A DNA stretch of 64,000 nt, from positions 53,416,093-53,480,092 of the forward strand of contig NC_081849.1 in NCBI RefSeq assembly GCF_963259705.1, given 5' to 3'. The notes below the pieces were generated by a model. The model did not search any database. It was given only the letters and a program-made list of their open reading frames with translations, and was not told the origin of the DNA. Numbering within the stretch: position 1 is the first letter of the stretch; every line of letters starts with the position of its first letter. The translations under genes and the position numbers were made by a program. This document shows positions 1-10,805 of the stretch, one piece after another. This stretch comes from Myotis daubentonii. Lineage: Eukaryota > Chordata > Mammalia > Chiroptera > Vespertilionidae.

Positions 1-261
1 ACATAAAGTGGAATGTAAAGTGTTATGTAAGTGCAAAGGGTAAGCAAGGAAACCTTGAGACTTTCAATCAAGACTTTTACACTCCTATTTTTTTTTATTC
101 CACTTAATACTCTATAATGGCAATATGAGAATTTTTGCAAGAATTGTCTTAAAAATCCATGAAGTTTTCCAGCAGGGTTTTTTGTTTTTCTCAATATGTG
201 TTAAGTTTTTCATTTATTTTGGATTATTTTGTTTTTTATTTCACAAGTTATACATGCTCCC

Positions 262-334
262 AGATTGGAGAGGGTGCAGGCCAGGCTGAGGGACACCACC
301 ACCCCTGCATGAATTTTGTGCACCAGGCCTCTAG
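262..334 (+). mobile_element. Helitron (HeliBat-type) 3' end fragment
   Basis: The segment ends in GGCCTCTAG followed by T, preceded by an imperfect hairpin (GCATGAATTTTGTGC). This is the rolling-circle transposon 3' terminus seen repeatedly in this window. The stretch GGGTGCAGGCCAGGCTGAGG just upstream also occurs in the elements ending at 25237 and 61044. No 5' TC terminus is visible, so the copy is 5'-truncated; the left limit is approximate. Confidence 0.7.
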
Positions 335-435
335 TTAGTATATAAAATAGTGAGAAAAAATACTCACAACTAAGTCCACAGATAACATTTTAATTTATTT
401 ATTTCCATTCCATTTCTCTGGATGTATTTTTTTTC

Positions 436-881
436 AGAGTTCAGCTTCTTATTGACTGTGTTACAAAAGAGGTTTATTAGTCAAAAGCCCATGTCATCAT
501 CTCTTTTCTTTGTTAGGGCAGCAGTAGTGGGAGCAGGACCTCCTGCTGATGCACACCAGCTGCTGGGGCAGCAGATCCACCAGCCCCTACACTGCAGATG
601 AGGCTCCCGATGTTGACATTGGCCAGAGCCTTTGCAAACAAGTCTGGCCAGAAAGGGTCAACATTACACCAGCTGCTTTAATGAGGGCATGGATCTTATC
701 CTCTTTCACCATTCCCTCAGTGCTGTGGTGCTGGATAAGGACCTAGTAGATGCAGGAGAGCTCTGAGACAGAAGACATGGTGTGGGCAGGTGCTAGTCAC
801 CTGATGAAGTGAGGGCCTCACCCCAACATGGCCTTAGCTTCCTCTGCAGGACCCAGTACCTTACTGGCAGCTGGGGAAAGG
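436..881 (-). pseudogene. RPLP1: RPLP1 processed pseudogene (retrocopy)
   Basis: Read on the minus strand, this is an intronless copy of the mRNA for the acidic ribosomal stalk protein P1. It has the 5' UTR (881 down to about 779), a start codon at 778-776 followed by MSSVSEL, the helical segment VKEDKIHALIKAAGV, a frameshifted alanine-rich hinge, the conserved DDDMGF end near 485, and a 3' UTR with ACCTCTTTTGTAAC and an AATAAGAAGCTGAACT polyadenylation region. A T-run at 427-434 on the plus strand marks the poly(A) tail. An in-frame TAG lies about 12 codons in, the frame shifts in the middle, and much of the acidic tail is deleted, so it cannot make P1. P1 normally dimerises with P2 and binds P0 on the 60S stalk to recruit elongation factors. 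No clear target-site duplication was found. L1 machinery is the known source of such copies. Confidence 0.85.
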
Positions 882-1593
882 TTAACAGAAAATTGGACTC
901 ATTGTTTAGAAATTTATTTTTTCATTTATGAAGAGCTTTATGCAGGTAAAAACTATGGGAACATGACATTTTTAAATGAAAACCCAATATTCCATTGAAA
1001 AAAAGTAACATTTAATTTTTGAACAATGGAGTTTCTTCTAAATATATAACATTATAAGTAATTATATGACAAATATTTTGGTATGTTGATTGTTGCCTGT
1101 GTTTTTCAGTATTGTTTTTTAAATTGGTGCTTAGAAACACTTTGAATATTTTTAAGGCTTTTGTTACAGACGAAAAAATTGCTTTCACAAAACTGTGTTA
1201 ATTTATACTCCCATATGCTGTGAATGAAGTTCCCTATCTTATGTTACCTCTACCAAAATTGAAAATCCTATCATGCACTCACAGACACACACACACATAG
1301 TACAACACAAAAAAATACACAGCATCTATAGAGATGAAGGATACACATCAGTTTGTAGTCAAATCTCAGATTGGTAATAAACACTTTTATGTGACTAGCA
1401 AACATGTTTTCATAACCCATGTTGATACTACTTACAGGACTGAGGTTATGCATCTTTTTGTTACTGATTATTAACTTAAGATAGATTCTTAAAAGTGAAT
1501 TTATTGGTGAAAATTTATAAAACAGTAAGAAAAAACTTTAAATGCATTCTCACATTGCATTTCACAATATCATGTTAGTTTAGGTTCCCACAA
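882..1593. other. Unassigned AT-rich sequence, possible old L1 remnant
   Basis: No credible gene. The part around 1190-1260 (TTATACTCCCATATGCTGTG) weakly resembles the sequence around the 3' end of old L1 elements. A short ACAC tract lies near 1283-1297. The rest is featureless. Confidence 0.35.
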
Positions 1594-1880
1594 ATGATAT
1601 TTTTCATTCATCCATTCAACAAACACATACTGATTACTTACTCTGCTGGGCATTGTTCTAGGCAGTAGGAATATAATAATAAACAAATCAGTCAGAAATT
1701 GTATGGAGTTGATGCTCTAGTTGGGGGAGAGAGAGAATACATAGGTTCAATAGTAAAATATATAGATGGGCATGACAACTAGAAAAAAGAAGCAAAGAAG
1801 TGGGGGGGGGGGAGAGTAACGAGGGTGAGATTAAGATTCTACATGGAGTGGTCAGAGAAAGTGGTATTTGAATAAAAAGT
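1594..1880 (-). repeat. LINE-2 3' end fragment
   Basis: Read on the minus strand, this gives the usual diverged end of L2: a segment about growth of a 'cumulative' 3' UTR finishing in a version of AATAAATATTTGTTGAATG, seen here in reverse as CATTCATCCATTCAACAAAC. Ancient mammal-wide repeat, no coding capacity. It contains an 11-G run at 1802-1812. Confidence 0.7.
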
Positions 1881-3482
1881 TCACTGTGCTACTGATAGGT
1901 TAGGTAAGATGAGAATCAAGACCTCACCAATGAATTTAGTAATTCAGTAGTCTTTGTTGATCTTGATAAGATCAATGTCAATGAGCTGATAGGAGTCAGA
2001 GCATAGACCTAAGGATAAGGGATCACAGAGGTCAGTAGATCTACAACTACTTAAGTACTTAAACTAATGGGGGGAAACAGATCTAATCCCACTGAGGAGA
2101 TAAGTTAATGGGCTAGGATCAAATCTCTGAATAAACATTATTTGGTTGACTGTCCTTTGTGTCATATACTCAATGTAATATTGTCAACCTAATACCTAAA
2201 AATACTTAAATATGGTATATAAATTACACTGGGGAGTGAGAGGAGGGTTACATATCTTTAGAAGTATCTTCACTCAGAATCTGCACTGAGGGGTAGCCAC
2301 ACAATACTTGAAATTCATTAAAATATACTCTCAGGGCATCCACTAATTAGCATAAGGTAAGTTAGCAATAAGTTTCATTGATAAAATGAAGGTGTTCAAG
2401 ATATGTGACTAGCTAAAAAGATTCTATAATGCCCCCTTGCACCAGTAAGTACTGGTATATAAGAATCCCAGTTACCCAAGCAGCCTGTTTGAATTAGCAC
2501 TTCAGGTTAGGAGCTACATGTAGGCCTGTGCATTCTTGCTTCATAGGGAATTTGATTCCAAAGCCAGACTAGCAGGTTGACCTAGCTTGCCTTCAGAATA
2601 CTGTGAGAGTCACCTGGGAGTGAAACTCTCACGTGAAGTGCTTGCCTGAAAGCCTGAAGCCCCCTATACCTTCTTCTCTCTAAGCTTCTAGTTCAAACTC
2701 ATGCCTGGAGGACTGGTAAACAGGCAAAAGTGAAATTAGAGTGTTTCCTGAATCTTTAAAATATACATCTTACAGCTACACCATCTTCCAAGACATTCAT
2801 ATGCCATCCTGTGATGAGTGGGTTAACTTGAATGCCACAGAAGCCTCTGTCTTTGAGAATCTGAAACAAGCCTTGCTGTACCTGTCTATGTAAGCTCTTC
2901 TGTGTGACTTCCTGGAGAGTCATTCCTGGACACGTGAAAATCTCTTAAGAAGATGGGTGACCACCTGACCAGCCTGTGTAGCTTCCCTGGGTGATTAGCC
3001 CCTGAGAGGCTTGTTGTCAAGTAAAGCAAGGGGCCTCCAGTTAGTCTTCTCAGTGGTGTTACTTCAGCCCCCTGGCTAGAGGCATCTCCTGGGGTTCTGA
3101 AAATCCTGGGGAAGCTTGTTGACCATTCTCCAAGCTTCTTCCAACTATGAACTAAGTTAAAGGTATAAAGCTTCTCTATTCTTCTAAACAGCTTTGCTCA
3201 GTGCTTTCCTTTATTTTACATTATTTTTCTATTTCTTAAAGAACAGCTGTATATTCAGACATTGATTTTTACCTATAAAAATGTGGGTGGATTTCCTTAG
3301 GTGTTCCTTATTACAAACCTGTTTACTATTAGTATATTCTAGGAAAGTTAATCTGCAGAGTTCTTGGACAAATTTCCAGTATCTATAATAGTCATTTGCC
3401 CCCTGCTTCTAGGACACGATTATCTGACTCTATAGAGATTAATTTATTCCTTCAATATTTGAACTATTCTAAAAGTAAATAG
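1881..3482. other. Unassigned 1.6-kb stretch
   Basis: No open frame of note and no repeat I can name. Composition is more balanced at 2500-3200 (alternating CT-rich and purine-rich words, TTGTTGTCAAGTAAAGC) than in the flanks, which would fit a very old LTR or unique sequence. AATAAA-like words occur at about 2130. Confidence 0.3.
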
Positions 3483-3715
3483 GAATAGAGACATTGGGAT
3501 CAGGCAGAAGTGGGTTCTACCAATTCTACCATTTTCAGGCTGTGCAATCATGAGCATATGATTTAATCTTTGAAGCTCATTCCCAACATTTGTAAGATAG
3601 ATATTATAATATCTTTCTTACAGTGTTATTATAGGAATTAAATAGAACAGTATATGTAAAGTGTTTCACAGAATGCCTGGCACATAATAAGCTGTGGATA
3701 AATGGTATCTAATAT
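3483..3715 (+). repeat. MIR SINE
   Basis: Matches the body of the mammalian-wide interspersed repeat in order: a degraded tRNA-like start, the GTGCAATCATGAGCAT core region, AACATTTGTAAGATAG, the TTATTATAGGAATTAAAT segment, and the 3' words AATGCCTGGCACATAATAAG. Heavily diverged, as expected for a repeat older than the placental radiation. Confidence 0.75.
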
Positions 3716-4204
3716 TCCTACTAAGTAGCAACATTTTTTGCCAGGATAAGCATATAAAAACTCGAATTCTCAGAAAGCATTATTTGGCACTTCCTGTTTC
3801 CACTTCTTCTTACAATTGATTTCTCATACATGGTTGAGCTATTTCACCTCTTAACTATGGCAAAACTGCATTACAAGAAAAAGTAAGGGAATAGCTTAAC
3901 TTCTAGTTAGTAAACTGATTCAGTAGCTTTTAGTAGGAATAGATAGAAAGCCACCCTCTTCCTATATAACCAGACACTCAGAGATTTTTCTGAGCTTTGT
4001 TAATAAAAAAAATTATTCTTGGGACATGGTAATTTTTTATATTTAATCTTAATAACCTATGCTATTTTCATTTTGCATATCTTTCTATATTCTGGTTGGG
4101 TTTGCCTCTTTTGTTTGTTTTGCATTATTTTTTATTCAGTCTCAATAACTGCCTGACAATATTCTTGTTGACCCAGGAATCCACTGAGCATGCTTTAACA
4201 TCTA
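3716..4204. other. Unassigned AT-rich sequence
   Basis: Nothing recognisable in about 490 bases before the first Helitron of the tandem pair. Confidence 0.3.
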
Positions 4205-4569
4205 TCTACACTAATTAAAGAGAAGCATGCAAATTGGTGTCACTCCACTACGCCCACCGGCCAATCAGGGTGAGTATGCAAATTAACCCAACAAAGATGG
4301 TGGTTAATTTGCATTTGCAGGCAAGGAGGGAAGACTGAAGACAGATTAGAAGGAAGCCAATTGCTGCAGAAGGGAGTGAAGCAGTGGAGAAGGGAGGGAG
4401 CCGAGGCAGTGGAGATGGGAGCGGAGCCGAGGCAGCAGACAAGGAAGGGAGCAAGGAAGCAGAGAAGGGCCTTCTCTGCTTCGCTTCAGCTGCAGGAAGC
4501 CCTATTCTTGTAGGAATAGGCCCGAGGAAGCCCTATTCTTGCAGGAATCTTCCTGCAACGGGCCTCTAG
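4205..4569 (+). mobile_element. Non-autonomous Helitron, first of a tandem pair
   Basis: Starts TCTACACTAATTAAAGAG after an A and ends GGGCCTCTAG before a T. The 3' hairpin (TTGCAGGA loop TCCTGCAA, 4539-4558) sits directly before the terminal CTAG, as in Helitrons. The 5' 100 bases match the element at 23975, including ATGCAAATTAAC and an AAAGATGGTGG word. The 3' hairpin region is duplicated: a second copy (CCCTATTCTTGTAGGAATAG) lies about 30 bases upstream. The interior is a purine-rich GGAGCNGAGGCAG tract. No transposase is encoded; mobility needed a Rep/helicase protein in trans. Confidence 0.85.
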
Positions 4570-5436
4570 TATATATATAAAACCCTATTATGCAAATAGA
4601 CTGAATGGTGGAACAACCGAACAACCAGTCACTATGACATGCACTGACCATCAGAGGGCGCATGTGGAACATGGTGGGCATCAGCAGCAGGTGGCAGAGT
4701 GCAGAACATGGCAGGCATTGGCCGCAGCGGATGGTGGAGCAGGTGAGCGGGGGCACCAGACCAAGACAAGGTGCCGGTCCCTGTCATAGGGGCGAGCCTC
4801 TGGTGGTTACTGAAAATTCTTTGCCCCCATGCACCACAGTCCCAGCCGCCGCTCGCACCTGCTGCTGGTGCCTGGCACTGGTTCCAATCACTCGGTCCTC
4901 AGGGCTTCTCCACCTCCCCCTGTTCCTGAGTGGCATTCATGGCCGGCAGCCGCCTCTCACACCCGCTGCTGGGGATGGCCCCACTCACACCCACTGCCAG
5001 TGCCAGCCCTGCTCACACCTGCTGCCGGTGGCTGGTGCCGGTTCCAATCACTTGGTACTGTCAGTGGATGCGAGTGGCGGCTGCCGGCCCCAATCACCCC
5101 TCAGGGCTTTTCCACCTCCCCCTGCCCCTGAGGGGTGATCGAGGCTGGCAGCCGCCACTCACACCCACTGATGGTGCTGGCCCCACTTGCATCCACTGCT
5201 GGAATGGGCCCCAATCATTCCGCGCCATCAGTGGGTGCAAGCAGAGCCAGCACCATCAGCCCATGGGAGCTGTGGCAGCAGGAGCAGGGCTGCTGGCAGA
5301 CAGGGGACCAGGGGCCGAGGCAGGAGGGGCTGGATGGGGGTGCAGAGGATGGGCGGAAACCTGCCCCTGTGCCCACCACAGCCTCACAGCCCACAGTTAC
5401 TTTCAAGGTGCACAAATTCGTGCACCAGACCCCCAG
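4570..5436 (+). mobile_element. Non-autonomous Helitron, second of the tandem pair
   Basis: Begins immediately after the CTAG of the preceding element with TATATATAAAACCCTATTATG, a family-typical start that has lost its TC. It continues with the block CAGTCACTATGACATGCACTG (shared with 30378, 53394 and 56075) and ends in a GTGCACAAATTCGTGCAC hairpin followed by CCAG, a mutated CTAG. The interior is GC-rich and built of diverged tandem units with TCACACC..GCTGCTGG..GGTTCCAATCA words (about 4840-5220). Long open frames across it on both strands are products of this GC-rich repetition, not genes. Confidence 0.8.
4840..5220 (+). repeat. Diverged tandem repeat inside a Helitron
   Basis: Words such as CTCACACC, GCTGCTGGTG, CCGGTTCCAATCAC and AGGGCTT-TCCACCTCCCCCTG recur about three times with spacings near 90 and 180 bases. 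Unit boundaries are blurred by substitutions. Confidence 0.55.
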
Positions 5437-5989
5437 TCTTCTTATAAGAAAAGTGATCAGAAATAATATCAAGCGTATTATAATGTTGACATGGAAATGC
5501 TATACAAGCATATACCATACAAGTATTAATCTGTAAAAAGAAGAATTAACTATTCATATAGACTAACTTTATTACTAAATTACTTTAATTGATTCCCCTT
5601 TCACATTATTCTAAAAGAACCCTTAAAGGTCAATTTGATAACATGCTTCAGCATTACCCCTACCCGCAATGGATTGCATAATTTTCACTCATGCATCTCA
5701 GTGTGATAATTCAAATGGCCTCTCAAGAGAAAGCATCCCTGCAATTAGACTGATACACAACAGGAAGTACCTGTGAAGCACTCGGAAAAAAAGAAGCCTA
5801 GAAATGTTTCAGTCATACAGTGCTCCCGAAAGCCTGTGAGACTTCTCAGGGAAGAGCTCTTCAAGTAAATGAGCTAACAACTAACCCATTCCCCTCCAGA
5901 AACTGAACAGAGCCCAAACCAAACAGTTCAATACACATCACTGAGCAGGCTCCTCATGAACACCCTCAGCAGTGGAATAAAACTCAGTA
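5437..5989. other. Unassigned sequence
   Basis: AT-rich, no gene and no repeat that I can name. Confidence 0.3.
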
Positions 5990-6340
5990 AATAAACCTCA
6001 AAGCTTTGCAACTCATTTTATTTCATGATTCCTTCAATATACATGTACCAAGAACCAAGTATGTACGAGGTGTTTTGGAGATACAAAACGTAAGAGTCAT
6101 GATCAGGTTTCCAATGAGCCCTCCCATGACCCAAAGAGATAGCAAAAGTACTCATAGAATAAGGACACAAACTCAAAATATTGAATATGCTGCCAAATAA
6201 ATGTTTGATAAAGGAGGTGTAGTGGAAGACAATAGTAGAGATATTCTGATTGGTTGAGAGATGAGGAAAACCTTCAGAGGGAATTTGAGGGATATTGTAA
6301 AGGCAAGCAGAGTCCAAAATTGTGATGCAAAAGGTGACAG
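5990..6340 (-). repeat. Possible LINE-2 fragment
   Basis: The start (TCATGATTCCTTCAATATAC, AACCAAGTATGTACGAGGTG) resembles the minus-strand L2 3' end pattern of 'ttcattcaacaaatat' then 'ctatgtgccaggc'. Strongly diverged; uncertain. Confidence 0.35.
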
Positions 6341-6555
6341 GGGTTCTCTTGATAAACAAAATCTGTTCAAAGTTACAGAAGCAAGTATACCATGAGTTCA
6401 TGCATCAAGTTACGGTGGAAATTCCATGTAAGATAATTACTCAGAGGAAAGGTGTAACTACTTTGTGGAAGATTTCAATAAAAAATAATGCAGTCATATA
6501 TACACTTTCTATTTTCAATTAAATAGTGGTATTCCATTGTCTTAAGAAAAATTCT

Positions 6556-6558
<3 letters not shown>

Positions 6559-6596
<38 letters not shown>
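6559..6596. repeat. (AC)19 microsatellite
   Basis: Uninterrupted AC dinucleotides over 38 bases. Alternating purine-pyrimidine DNA of this kind is slippage-prone. Confidence 0.98.
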
Positions 6597-6598
<2 letters not shown>

Positions 6599-6639
6599 AT
6601 CAGAGTGAAATGGCAAAGTATGACATAGAGGACACATTT

Positions 6640-6935
6640 AGCCTTTTCTTACACTCTTCATATTTTTGAGTCTCCAATAAGTCCTGAATCCTCAATGAAA
6701 CCTTCCCTTTACAGTCCAACTCAAAGTCATTTCTTCTTTCTCCCTCAAGCCTGTGTCACTTGCTATCTCTATCCCCCACTTGGCAATTCTATTTGACTTT
6801 ATTCTGCCCTTTACCTTTTTATGAATATTATCTTCTTGGCCAAATTTTAATATATCTTGAAAGCAGGTACCATGTCTCAGATTTTTTATTTCTTATAGTT
6901 ACTTTCCTTTATTAATCTAATATTTCTGGTATTAG
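6640..6935 (+). repeat. LINE-2 3' region
   Basis: Follows the plus-strand L2 3' UTR layout: a protein-end-like AAACCTTCCCTTTACAGTCC segment, a pyrimidine-rich middle, GAAAGCAGGTACCATGTCTC (L2 'gagggcagggaccttgtct') and then an eroded tail. Diverged. Confidence 0.5.
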
Positions 6936-7342
6936 TGCCTCTGGGCTATGCAAAAGGTCACTTTATATACTCTGCTGGAAAACAGGGGAACTACTAAACA
7001 CAAAATCCTCACTATCTGCAAAATAAAGTAAATTGAAGAATAAAAATATATGGATCTGTTTCTACCCCAACGATGTAAATGCTTTTAAAATAAGCATTCT
7101 TTAAATGTTATCTCAAACTTCTTTAAAGGATACAGACACATTTTAGTGTTAGTATTTACATTTAATAGACCAGAGCTCTATAATTACTTTAGAGTGGGCC
7201 TGGGGGGAGTGTTATACCATCGTATAGTGAATTTTCTTCTCAGACTACATTACCCTGAGTATTCAACCTTAGGGGGCTTTTAAAATTGGGTAGTCACACC
7301 AAGTTGTTAGGATAGTTAGCTGTAAAACTTTTATTAAAACAG
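6936..7342. other. Unassigned sequence
   Basis: Nothing recognisable before the Ves SINE. Confidence 0.3.
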
Positions 7343-7352
7343 TATATTCCAA

Positions 7353-7570
7353 CCCAGCCATCATGGCTCAGTGGTTGAGCACTGACCTATGAACCAGGAA
7401 TTCACAATGAATTTCCTAGTCAGGGTACATGCCCAGGTTGTGGGCTCTGTTCACAGTATGGGGTGTGCAAAAGGGAGCCAATCAATGATTCTCTCTCATC
7501 ATTGATTTTTCTCTCTGTCTTCTTTCCTCTCTGAAATTAATGAAAATATATTTTTTTAAAACAACAACAT
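7353..7570 (+). mobile_element. Ves SINE (vespertilionid tRNA-derived)
   Basis: Head CATGGCTCAGTGGTTGAGCA carries the tRNA-like A box, GTCAGGGTACATGCCC covers the diverged B-box area, then comes the family CTCTCTCATCATTGATTTTT body and an A-rich tail. Flanked by a perfect 10-bp target-site duplication TATATTCCAA (7343-7352 and 7571-7580). Transcribed by RNA polymerase III and mobilised by L1. Confidence 0.9.
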
Positions 7571-7829
7571 TATATTCCAAAGTAAATTGAGTGGAATATC
7601 AGAAATTTCTGGACCCAGCATTGCCAGAGCTATAAAGCAATTTCACATGGATATTTGAGTTTAGAGGACACATAGTAATCACTGAATGAATCAATCAACG
7701 AATGATTTCATGTTTTATATAACCAGTTAAATAATATTAACTCAAGGAACTTAGAAAGTCTCCAAAAATATGTTTGGATTAAAAATACTTGGCTTGGTGC
7801 TGGAAATTTTGAGTCTTAATGTCACTGTG

Positions 7830-8513
7830 CAGCAATTTTCAACCTTTTAATCTTATGGCACATGTAAACTAATTACTAACAGTTTTCAGCACACCAAAAA
7901 TATATTTTTGACTACCTGACAAAAAATAGGTATAATTTTGATTAATTTACAAATAAATAATAGTAGTTACCTATCATTTCTGTTCCAAAGTGAGTTTTTA
8001 AAAAATCAGGTGCCTATCTATAATAATAAAAGGGTAATATGTTAATTCGACCGGACGTCTTCCAGACTTCATTCTGGACATCCTTCCTGACGAAGCTGGG
8101 GCTGGAGGGAAGCCAGCCCGGGTCCTGGGTGCCTGCAGGCAGCCCGAGGGAAGCCGGTGAGGTAGTACCGGAGGGAAGCCGGTGCCGGCAGCTGAGGGAA
8201 AGAAGGCCTACTCTTGCACAAATTTTTGTGCATCTGGTCTCTAGTACTTGTATATAAGGATATCTATGATCAAGAATTATCCAATCAGACCCAGCCATTT
8301 GTGCAATGTGACCAACAAGATGCAACTCTATTATATGACCTATATATTTGTGGTTTGAGATAAGGCATTCACACTGGATGGATATTGTGTCAGTTGTTGT
8401 CTCTCCACCGTCCCCACCCCACAAAGCTAAGGGGAAAGAGGTCAATGCCCCACTAAATGGTCAGGTATTGCATGTTTTAAACATTCTTGTGGCATACTGG
8501 TTGACAATCACTG
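7830..8513 (+). mobile_element. Non-autonomous hAT element, interrupted by a Helitron
   Basis: The left terminus CAGCAATTTTCAACC and right terminus GGTTGACAATCACTG are inverted repeats of hAT type. Between them lie GGCACATGTAAACTAATTAC, CAGCACACCAAAAATATA, GGAAAGAGGTCAATGCCCC and TCAGGTATTGCATGTTTTAA, sequence typical of a bat hAT family. Flanking 8-mers TCACTGTG (7822-7829) and TTACGGTG (8514-8521) match at 6 of 8 positions, as for an eroded hAT duplication. The Helitron at 8017-8244 inserted later, between an A and a T, splitting the element. Confidence 0.75.
8017..8244 (+). mobile_element. Short non-autonomous Helitron inside a hAT element
   Basis: Starts TCTATAATAATAAAAGGG after A and ends CTCTAG before T. 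The 3' hairpin is GCACAAATTTTTGTGC. The interior has the GAAGCTGGGG / GAGGGAAGCC modules shared with the elements at 16974 and 61256, so these three are one short subfamily of roughly 160-230 bases. Confidence 0.9.
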
Positions 8514-8521
8514 TTACGGTG

Positions 8522-9699
8522 CCTTTGGAACACTCAGACAAGCACTAGATACATGTGTCTGAAGCCCAGAAGAAAATCTAAGATGTAGATACAAGTGTGA
8601 CATTTATCTATGGAGACGATGACTGTTAAAATCCTGCAAAATGAATGAAATTCCCAAGGGAGAGAGCATAGAATGGGGCATCGAGTAGAAATTTAAAGAA
8701 CCCCAGCATAAAGGCGGAGTCAGGAAAGGAGGAAAGAAAAGTTAAGGATATTGAGTAAAGGGAAGCATAGAGTGAACAGGTGATTCTAAATGGATTAATT
8801 TGAAGTTTTCTGGAAAGAAATGTTGTTAAAGCGAGTGATGGAGGCAATGATGGAGAGGGCCAGGTCTCAGAGATTTTTGTGTTAGGGACAGTAGAGTGCA
8901 GAGTGGAAGCCCTAAAGTCTCTAAGACGAAAAGCATAGTCAGATTGAGCTAAATGGATTAAGGGCCATGTTTCAGAGAAGCAGCATTGGTAATAATATAA
9001 AATAGTGAAGGCTATTATTTTGGTTTTCAGCATTTTTCATCTTTGAATGCTCAATAAAAATATTTTTAGCAACGGACTTCTGTGTGTCTCTAGCCTCATT
9101 AAAATCCTTCAGAAACAGTGGGAGAAATTACTCAAAAGAATGTGTTTTGGTTGGATTACACACAAAGTTTAAAGAATTTACTATCAGGATGTCTCAATCA
9201 TTCCACAGTGACTAAAATTTATCTGTATTCAGTCATCTAAAGGGATTTCACAATATATACTAGCAAACCAAATGAATGGTTAAATATGTCCTATTTGGCT
9301 TTTCTCCCTCCAATTGACCTTAATAGCTTTAGGAATAAATGTTATGGCTCCTCATGCTTTCAGAAATAAAGTGGATTTATAAATACTTCTTATCACACAA
9401 GAAATTTACATAGGAATATGAAAGAAAAAATAATCAGAGGAAGGGTCACCACCCCTCGTCAGGAATTAAAGAGGACTTACATATGCAAGAGCAAGCAGAG
9501 GGCATTGTTTATCATCAAAGCAGCACTAGAATATAAAGTGGCGAATACCACTGACACAACCTTAAACCACTTACAGCACTAATTCAATCCACAAATATTT
9601 TATTTAACAAAATGATTGCTCAATCACTGTAGTTTTCTTTAAACATAAATGTCCCGGTCTCTTAAGTTTAGGCTTTGTTCAATGAGTGCAGAAAACGGT
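8522..9699. other. Unassigned 1.2-kb stretch
   Basis: Open frames here are short and lack codon structure. 8640-9040 is purine-rich on the plus strand and may be an old repeat; I cannot name it. Confidence 0.3.
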
Positions 9700-9975
9700 T
9701 TTCCTCCAGATAACTGACAAGCTCTCTCACCTACTTTCTTGAAATATCTCATGTCACCACCCTCTCAGATGGACTCTGACAACCCATATACTATTGCAAA
9801 CCTTCTGTCATTTTTTCACTTCAACTACATATAAAATTATATGCTTACTGTCTTTGCTCCCCACGCCACCCTAACTAGAATGTAACATCTCTGATAGCAG
9901 AAACTTTCCTTTATTTTGTTGTGATATAACCCTAATGCCTGATATATAGTAGGGACTCAATGAATATTATTTGTT
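9700..9975 (+). repeat. LINE-2 3' end
   Basis: TCTTGAAATATCTCATGTCACC, TAGAATGTAACATCTCTGAT and the terminal CCTGATATATAGTAGGGACT then CAATGAATATTATTTG reproduce the L2 3' end in order, on the plus strand. Confidence 0.65.
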
Positions 9976-9984
9976 TACTTGTTT

Positions 9985-10008
9985 TAATTAATTAATTAAT
10001 TAATTAAA
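9985..10008. repeat. (TTAA)n simple repeat
   Basis: TTAATTAATTAATTAATTAA-type tetranucleotide tract. Confidence 0.95.
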
Positions 10009-10692
10009 CATACTTATTTGAAAGAGAGGCTATTGACAAATTAATTTTGTACTGCTTTTTGTAACTACTTCAGGTTTATAACTGCTCTAGAGAAATGACA
10101 TATTCCAAAAGAAAGATATGGAAGAAAGTCTTTGCCGATAAAGATTTTAGAGACTTGACTATTCATATTAGATCTATCATATCCTAGCTATACAATGTGA
10201 GTAAATTCTTAATCCTTTTTGTGTCAAGTTTTTCATTTATAATGACTATTTTTCCAGAAGATCAGCAATAAAAGCAGTTGATAAAGCAAAGCTAATTTAT
10301 TAGACTTAACTGAAATAGAAGAGACTATAACAAAAGTCTTGATCATGTCCCAGATTTTAAAAGTCAGAGAAGAGAAAACATTTGTAGGGTTTTAATGTCT
10401 GGGCTGAGTTGTAGAGGGGGTCTTTCAAGGACTGAGATGGGGCAGAATTTATGACATAATAGTTTCAGATTGTTGGGCCCATTGAGGTAAACGTCTTGAG
10501 GGGATTTTTCCACACACAAAAAAAGATAGTCTAGATGAAAAAAATAGTTTTAGTTTGTTCACAGTTTTATCTTCTTAAATTGAATATATTCTGGAATAGG
10601 CAGCTAAGTTATGTTTCACTTGTTCTCAAAACTAGGAAATAAATGTATGCTTATATCCAGTATTTTTTAACTCAAGTACAATAAAGTATATT
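10009..10692. other. Unassigned AT-rich sequence
   Basis: No gene or nameable repeat seen. Confidence 0.3.
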
Positions 10693-10805
10693 GATTTCTG
10701 TCCTCAAATGTGAGGGTGATAATCCTTGCCCAGCTTGCAGAGTGATAGAGATTAAATCAGATAATGTGTTTCAAATGTTATAGAAAGGCATGCTGCTATT
10801 ATTAT
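10693..10805 (+). repeat. MIR fragment
   Basis: AAATGTGAGGGTGATAATCC, AGAGATTAAATCAGATAATG and GTTATAGAAAGGCATGCTG fit the MIR 3' half on the plus strand (gaggattaaatgagataatg). Partial and diverged. Confidence 0.45.

Noticed and set aside
4662..5536. Cluster of overlapping frames of 86-178 codons.
   Set aside because: All lie in a GC-rich Helitron interior with tandem words, on both strands and in several frames; no domain is recognisable.
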